Source of the DNA: Bacteroidota bacterium
Lineage (GTDB): Bacteria; Bacteroidota; Bacteroidia; Flavobacteriales; Weeksellaceae
Assembly (NCBI GenBank): GCA_023420435.1
Contig: JAEZWE010000083.1
Location: 1 to 8,744 of the forward strand
Direction of reading: 5' to 3'
DNA: 8,744 nt
A program made the position numbers and the translations under genes. Positions 5,885-8,744 of the stretch are shown piece by piece (within the stretch, counting starts at the first letter, position 1; every line of letters starts with the position of its first letter). The notes under the pieces were generated by a model. It was not told the origin of the DNA. It did no database searches and saw only the letters and a program-made list of their open reading frames with translations.

Positions 5885-6442
5885 ATGAAGATTTATTTAA
5901 AATTTGATTTTAATACTATTTGCAGAAAAATCCTTGAGGAAAAGTTAAACGAAAAAGGATTAAAATACAGAATTCCCAGTTTTGGAGAGGTAGAATTTTT
6001 GGAACAGGTTTCTAAAGAAGAAATGAAAGCCTTAACTGGCAACCTTACAGAATATGGTATTGAAATTATAGAAAACCAAAAAACCGCCTTGGTACAAAAA
6101 ATAAAAGATACCATTGTGGATATGGTTTTTTCCGAAAAAGATATCAATGTAAAAGCTTCTGTATATCTTGCGGAAAAACTGAATCACAGTTACGGATATT
6201 TATCCAATCTTTTCTCGGAAGTTACCTATACCTCCATTGAAAATTTTATCATTATGCAAAAAATTGAACATGCCAAACAACTTATTGTCAATGATAAATT
6301 AACCCTTACCGAAATTGCTTACCGTTTAAGTTATTCCAGTGTGGCGCATCTTAGTACACAGTTTAAAAACACCACCGGTATTACGCCGTCTCAATTTCAA
6401 AAAATTATTACCAAAAGAAGAGAATTAGCCAACAAATTGTAA
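5885..6442 (+). CDS. AraC-family regulator with small N-terminal domain
   Basis: A 185-residue DNA-binding regulator. Residues about 92-173 are an AraC-type double helix-turn-helix: first unit YLAEKLNHSYGYLSNLFSEV, linking helix ENFIIMQKIEHAKQLI, second unit LTLTEIAYRLSYSSVAHLSTQFK (139-161), then the family signature GITPSQF (165-171). The N-terminus (1-64) is not the usual AraC cupin. Its pattern reads strand (KIYLKFDF), helix (ICRKILEEKLNEKG), strands around FGEVEFL, helix (KEEMKALTGNLTEYG), strand (IEII), which suggests a ferredoxin-like fold of the heavy-metal-associated (HMA) type, with one Cys (13) near the first loop rather than CxxC. Residues 65-90 form a linking helix. I recall similar short regulators in other Bacteroidota. 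It has no receiver domain of its own; the next gene, 11 bases on, is a lone receiver and the one after it a kinase, so it is likely part of the same response. The target is unknown. Two palindromes precede it. Confidence 0.85.
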   Translation: MKIYLKFDFNTICRKILEEKLNEKGLKYRIPSFGEVEFLEQVSKEEMKALTGNLTEYGIEIIENQKTALVQKIKDTIVDMVFSEKDINVKASVYLAEKLNHSYGYLSNLFSEVTYTSIENFIIMQKIEHAKQLIVNDKLTLTEIAYRLSYSSVAHLSTQFKNTTGITPSQFQKIITKRRELANKL

Positions 6443-6453
6443 AAAATTGAAAA

Positions 6454-6900
6454 ATGAATAAAGAATATATGCACATTATCCTTGCAGACGACGATGAAGA
6501 TGACAGATTGTTTTTTACCGACGCTTTTGATGAACTGAAAATAAATACAAAAGTGCAAACCTATAATGATGGTGCCGCTTTAATGGATTATCTTAATGAT
6601 GAAGATTCAATACTTCCGGAAATATTATTTTTAGATTTGAATATGCCTAAAAAAAATGGAATTGAATGTCTTCAGGAAATTAAATCCAACCCAAAATTCA
6701 GCAATATTGCCGTAGCCATCTATTCAACTTCTTCATCGGAAGAACATATTGAAGAAACTTTTGTAAGCGGTGCCAATATTTACATTAAAAAACCAAGCGA
6801 TTTCAATATGCTGAAAAAAGTGCTTTCTGATGTCGTAACCATAAACTGGCAATATCAAACTTCCGGCCTCAACAAAGACAATTTTCTGCTTAGAATGTAA
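6454..6900 (+). CDS. Stand-alone response-regulator receiver protein
   Basis: A 148-residue CheY-like receiver of the Rcp1 type with no output domain. It has the acidic pocket ADDDEDD (D12, D13), the phosphate-accepting Asp61 in FLDLNMPKKNG, Ser91 in IYSTSSS as the switch hydroxyl, and Lys113 in IKKPSD; all key residues are present. The C-terminal tail (about 128-148, NWQYQTSGLNKDNFLLRM) is short and not a DNA-binding domain. It probably takes phosphate from the kinase encoded 3 bases downstream and acts by protein contact, perhaps on the AraC protein encoded just upstream or on kinase output. ATG 6454 gives a normal receiver; a second in-frame ATG at 6469 is possible, but would leave little before the first strand. 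Confidence 0.93.
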   Translation: MNKEYMHIILADDDEDDRLFFTDAFDELKINTKVQTYNDGAALMDYLNDEDSILPEILFLDLNMPKKNGIECLQEIKSNPKFSNIAVAIYSTSSSEEHIEETFVSGANIYIKKPSDFNMLKKVLSDVVTINWQYQTSGLNKDNFLLRM

Positions 6901-6903
6901 TGT

Positions 6904-8744
6904 ATGAAAAGAATCATTTTCGATAAATCTTCTTTTTTACTTACCCTGATTTTTATTGTGGCAACGGCGCTCATCTTTTTTTTGATGGGACTTACCTACA
7001 AACATCTCGAAAAACTTTCCGAAAATTCAAGTAAGTTTACCCATACTTACGAAGTTTCGCTGAGACTTCAGAAGCTTTATTCCGATCTCAAAGATATTGA
7101 AACCGAAAGAAGAAATTTTATTTTGGTAAGAGATGCCGAGTCCGAAAAAATAATAAAAGACCGATTTATAGAAATTGATGCCCTGCAAAAGGAAATTTAT
7201 AGCATGGTTTCAGAAAATCCGGAACAGATTGAAAATATGGATCTTCTGAATGATATGGTAGATTATAAGCAACGAATTATCAGTCAAACCTTCTCAGAAT
7301 ATCGCGGAAGTCTAGCAGAACCGGATAATATGAAGCTTTATCTTTTGGCAGGAAAAAACGTCATGTCCAGCATTCAGGAGAAAGTGGAGGAAATGATGCA
7401 AATTGAAAAACAACTTTTGGAAAAACGGAAAAACGACTATTTGTTCAGTCAGAAATCCACCCCGTTTTATCTCTATATCATTTCCATTTTTTCCCTTGGT
7501 TTATTGGGTTTTGCGTACTATAAAATAAATTCCGACGTAAAACATCATAAACAGGTAAACCGGGAACTGAAAATTTCGCTCAACAGTTCCAATTTGGCAG
7601 AACAAGTAGGAAATTACGGCATTTGGTTGATGAACAAAACCAAAAAAGAATTTGTTTTTTCGGATAATGAATATCGTCTATTGGGTTATGAACCTCAAAG
7701 TGTCGTTCCTCATTTCGATTTTTTTTCAAAACACGCACATCCTGAAGATTTGAAAATGGTAAACGAAAAAACCAACGAACTGCTGGAAGGAAAAAGCCCC
7801 ACTTTTGTTTTTAGAGCCATTAGAAAAGATGGAGAACTAAGGCATTTTCAAACCACGGCAAAAACCGTAGAAATGGTTTCCGGAGAAAAAGTGGTTCTTG
7901 GAATTACCAATGATGTAACCCATGATATTGAAAATCAATTAAAACTGGAAAGTGTAAATTGGTCTTTAACGGAGCAAAATAAAAATTTAAGCATTACCAA
8001 TGAAACCTATACTGAAGCAGAAAAAATAGGAATTTTTGGAACTTGGCAATGGTTTATTCATGAAGATCGGTTTAATTTTTCGGATAATCTTTTCAGAATT
8101 TTTGGTTTCGAACCTAATGAAGTGGAGCCGGAATTAAAAAGTTTTTTTACCACCATACATCCTGATGATTTAAAATTGGTACAAGAAAAAGTGGCGAAAA
8201 TGTATAAAAAAGAATTTGTAGCTCCTTTTTATTACCGGATTTTTAAAAATGATACCCAGGAACTTCGTTATGTAAGTAGCACCAGTAAAATTATTCATGA
8301 TCAAGAAGTAGGCGATTATTTTTTGGTAATTACAGAAGATATCACCGAAGAAATGAAATCCCAGCATGATATTTTGGAGAAAAACCGAATTCTGGAAGCC
8401 ACCAATAAAGAGTTGCAGGCATTCAATTACGTCGCCAGTCATGATTTGCAGGAACCTTTGCGCAAAATTGAAACCTTTATTTCCAGACTTCACGAAAAAG
8501 ATTTTGAAAACCTTTCAGACAGTGGAAAACAATACGTGGAAAGAATGCAAAATTCTGCTCGAAGAATGCGTACTTTAATTAATGATCTTTTACAATTTTC
8601 CAGAACTACCAAAACGGAACAGGTTTTCGAAAAAATAAATCTTAATGATATTTTAACCAATGTTAAAGAATCTCTTTCCCAGCAAATTCATGAAAAGTCC
8701 GCAAAGATTTATTCGGAAAAGTTACCTACTTTAAAAGTCATTCC
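6904..8744 (+). CDS. CHASE3-like/PAS/PAS sensor histidine kinase, 3' end outside window
   Basis: The frame is open for 613 codons plus two bases. Order: membrane segment 1 (about 11-30); a helical extracytoplasmic region (31-186) resembling CHASE3, with DIETERRNFILVRD at 64-77; membrane segment 2 (187-206, PFYLYIISIFSLGLLGFAYY); PAS 1 (about 228-345); PAS 2 (about 370-485); a coiled linker; and a HisKA domain whose H-box is FNYVASHDLQEPLRKIETF, with His513 as the phosphorylated residue. The ATPase domain (N, G1, F, G2 boxes) lies beyond the window, so completeness cannot be judged. The SHDLQEPLRKI box is typical of phytochrome-type kinases such as Cph1, whose partner Rcp1 is a lone receiver like the one encoded here, but no phytochrome or other light-sensing domain is present before the cut. 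The signal is unknown; CHASE3 suggests an extracytoplasmic one. No in-frame start lies nearer the receiver gene, since ATG 6900 is in a frame that stops at once. Confidence 0.92.
   Translation, partial: MKRIIFDKSSFLLTLIFIVATALIFFLMGLTYKHLEKLSENSSKFTHTYEVSLRLQKLYSDLKDIETERRNFILVRDAESEKIIKDRFIEIDALQKEIYSMVSENPEQIENMDLLNDMVDYKQRIISQTFSEYRGSLAEPDNMKLYLLAGKNVMSSIQEKVEEMMQIEKQLLEKRKNDYLFSQKSTPFYLYIISIFSLGLLGFAYYKINSDVKHHKQVNRELKISLNSSNLAEQVGNYGIWLMNKTKKEFVFSDNEYRLLGYEPQSVVPHFDFFSKHAHPEDLKMVNEKTNELLEGKSPTFVFRAIRKDGELRHFQTTAKTVEMVSGEKVVLGITNDVTHDIENQLKLESVNWSLTEQNKNLSITNETYTEAEKIGIFGTWQWFIHEDRFNFSDNLFRIFGFEPNEVEPELKSFFTTIHPDDLKLVQEKVAKMYKKEFVAPFYYRIFKNDTQELRYVSSTSKIIHDQEVGDYFLVITEDITEEMKSQHDILEKNRILEATNKELQAFNYVASHDLQEPLRKIETFISRLHEKDFENLSDSGKQYVERMQNSARRMRTLINDLLQFSRTTKTEQVFEKINLNDILTNVKESLSQQIHEKSAKIYSEKLPTLKVI

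Noticed and set aside
5893..6147. Minus-strand frame of 84 codons opposite the AraC gene N-terminus
   Set aside because: It lies wholly antisense to a gene with a good promoter candidate and operon context, and is rich in Ser/Phe as expected from complementing Lys/Glu codons.
8170..8578. Antisense frame (8170-8493) and out-of-frame frame (8366-8578) within the kinase
   Set aside because: The kinase frame carries PAS 2 and the HisKA box through this region without interruption.
1..8744. CRISPR arrays, tRNA/rRNA genes, insertion sequences, attachment sites
   Set aside because: Reading both strands showed no regularly spaced direct repeats, no cloverleaf-like segments in the gaps between genes, and no transposase or integrase coding sequence or terminal inverted repeats.

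Overview
The window looks like chromosomal DNA of a Flavobacteriia member (Bacteroidota), perhaps of the Chryseobacterium/Cloacibacterium kind. Evidence for this is the AT-rich sequence, upstream elements of the Bacteroidota form TAnnTTTG, little Shine-Dalgarno signal, a type IX secretion (T9SS) PorZ-like protein and a separated 5'-nucleotidase pair. The genus is inferred from gene content only. I see no transposase, integrase, tRNA, rRNA or CRISPR array.

Left part (1-3823, minus strand): three tightly packed genes, read right to left. They are a lipoprotein made of a 5'-nucleotidase C-terminal domain, a metallophosphatase equivalent to the 5'-nucleotidase N-terminal domain (stop and start codons touch), and a PorZ-like beta-propeller protein of the T9SS outer-membrane attachment complex, cut by the window edge. 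The first two probably rebuild one UshA-type nucleotidase from two polypeptides.

Middle part (3824-5799, plus strand): dapA (lysine/diaminopimelate synthesis) diverges from the nucleotidase operon across a 110-base gap that holds one -7-like element for each direction, and it ends in a clear rho-independent terminator. A GNAT acetyltransferase follows, with a -7-like element only 3 bases before its ATG. Next comes an 86-residue protein I cannot identify, rich in Cys and His, followed by a strong terminator.

Right part (5800-8744, plus strand): a signalling operon. An AraC-type regulator with an unusual small N-terminal domain is followed after 11 bases by a stand-alone receiver protein and after 3 more bases by a membrane histidine kinase (two membrane segments around a CHASE3-like region, two PAS domains, HisKA box), cut by the window edge before its ATPase domain. 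Two perfect palindromes with related half-sites lie just upstream of the AraC gene, the second overlapping the putative promoter. This locus, together with the Cys-rich orphan before it, is the least explained and most interesting part of the window.
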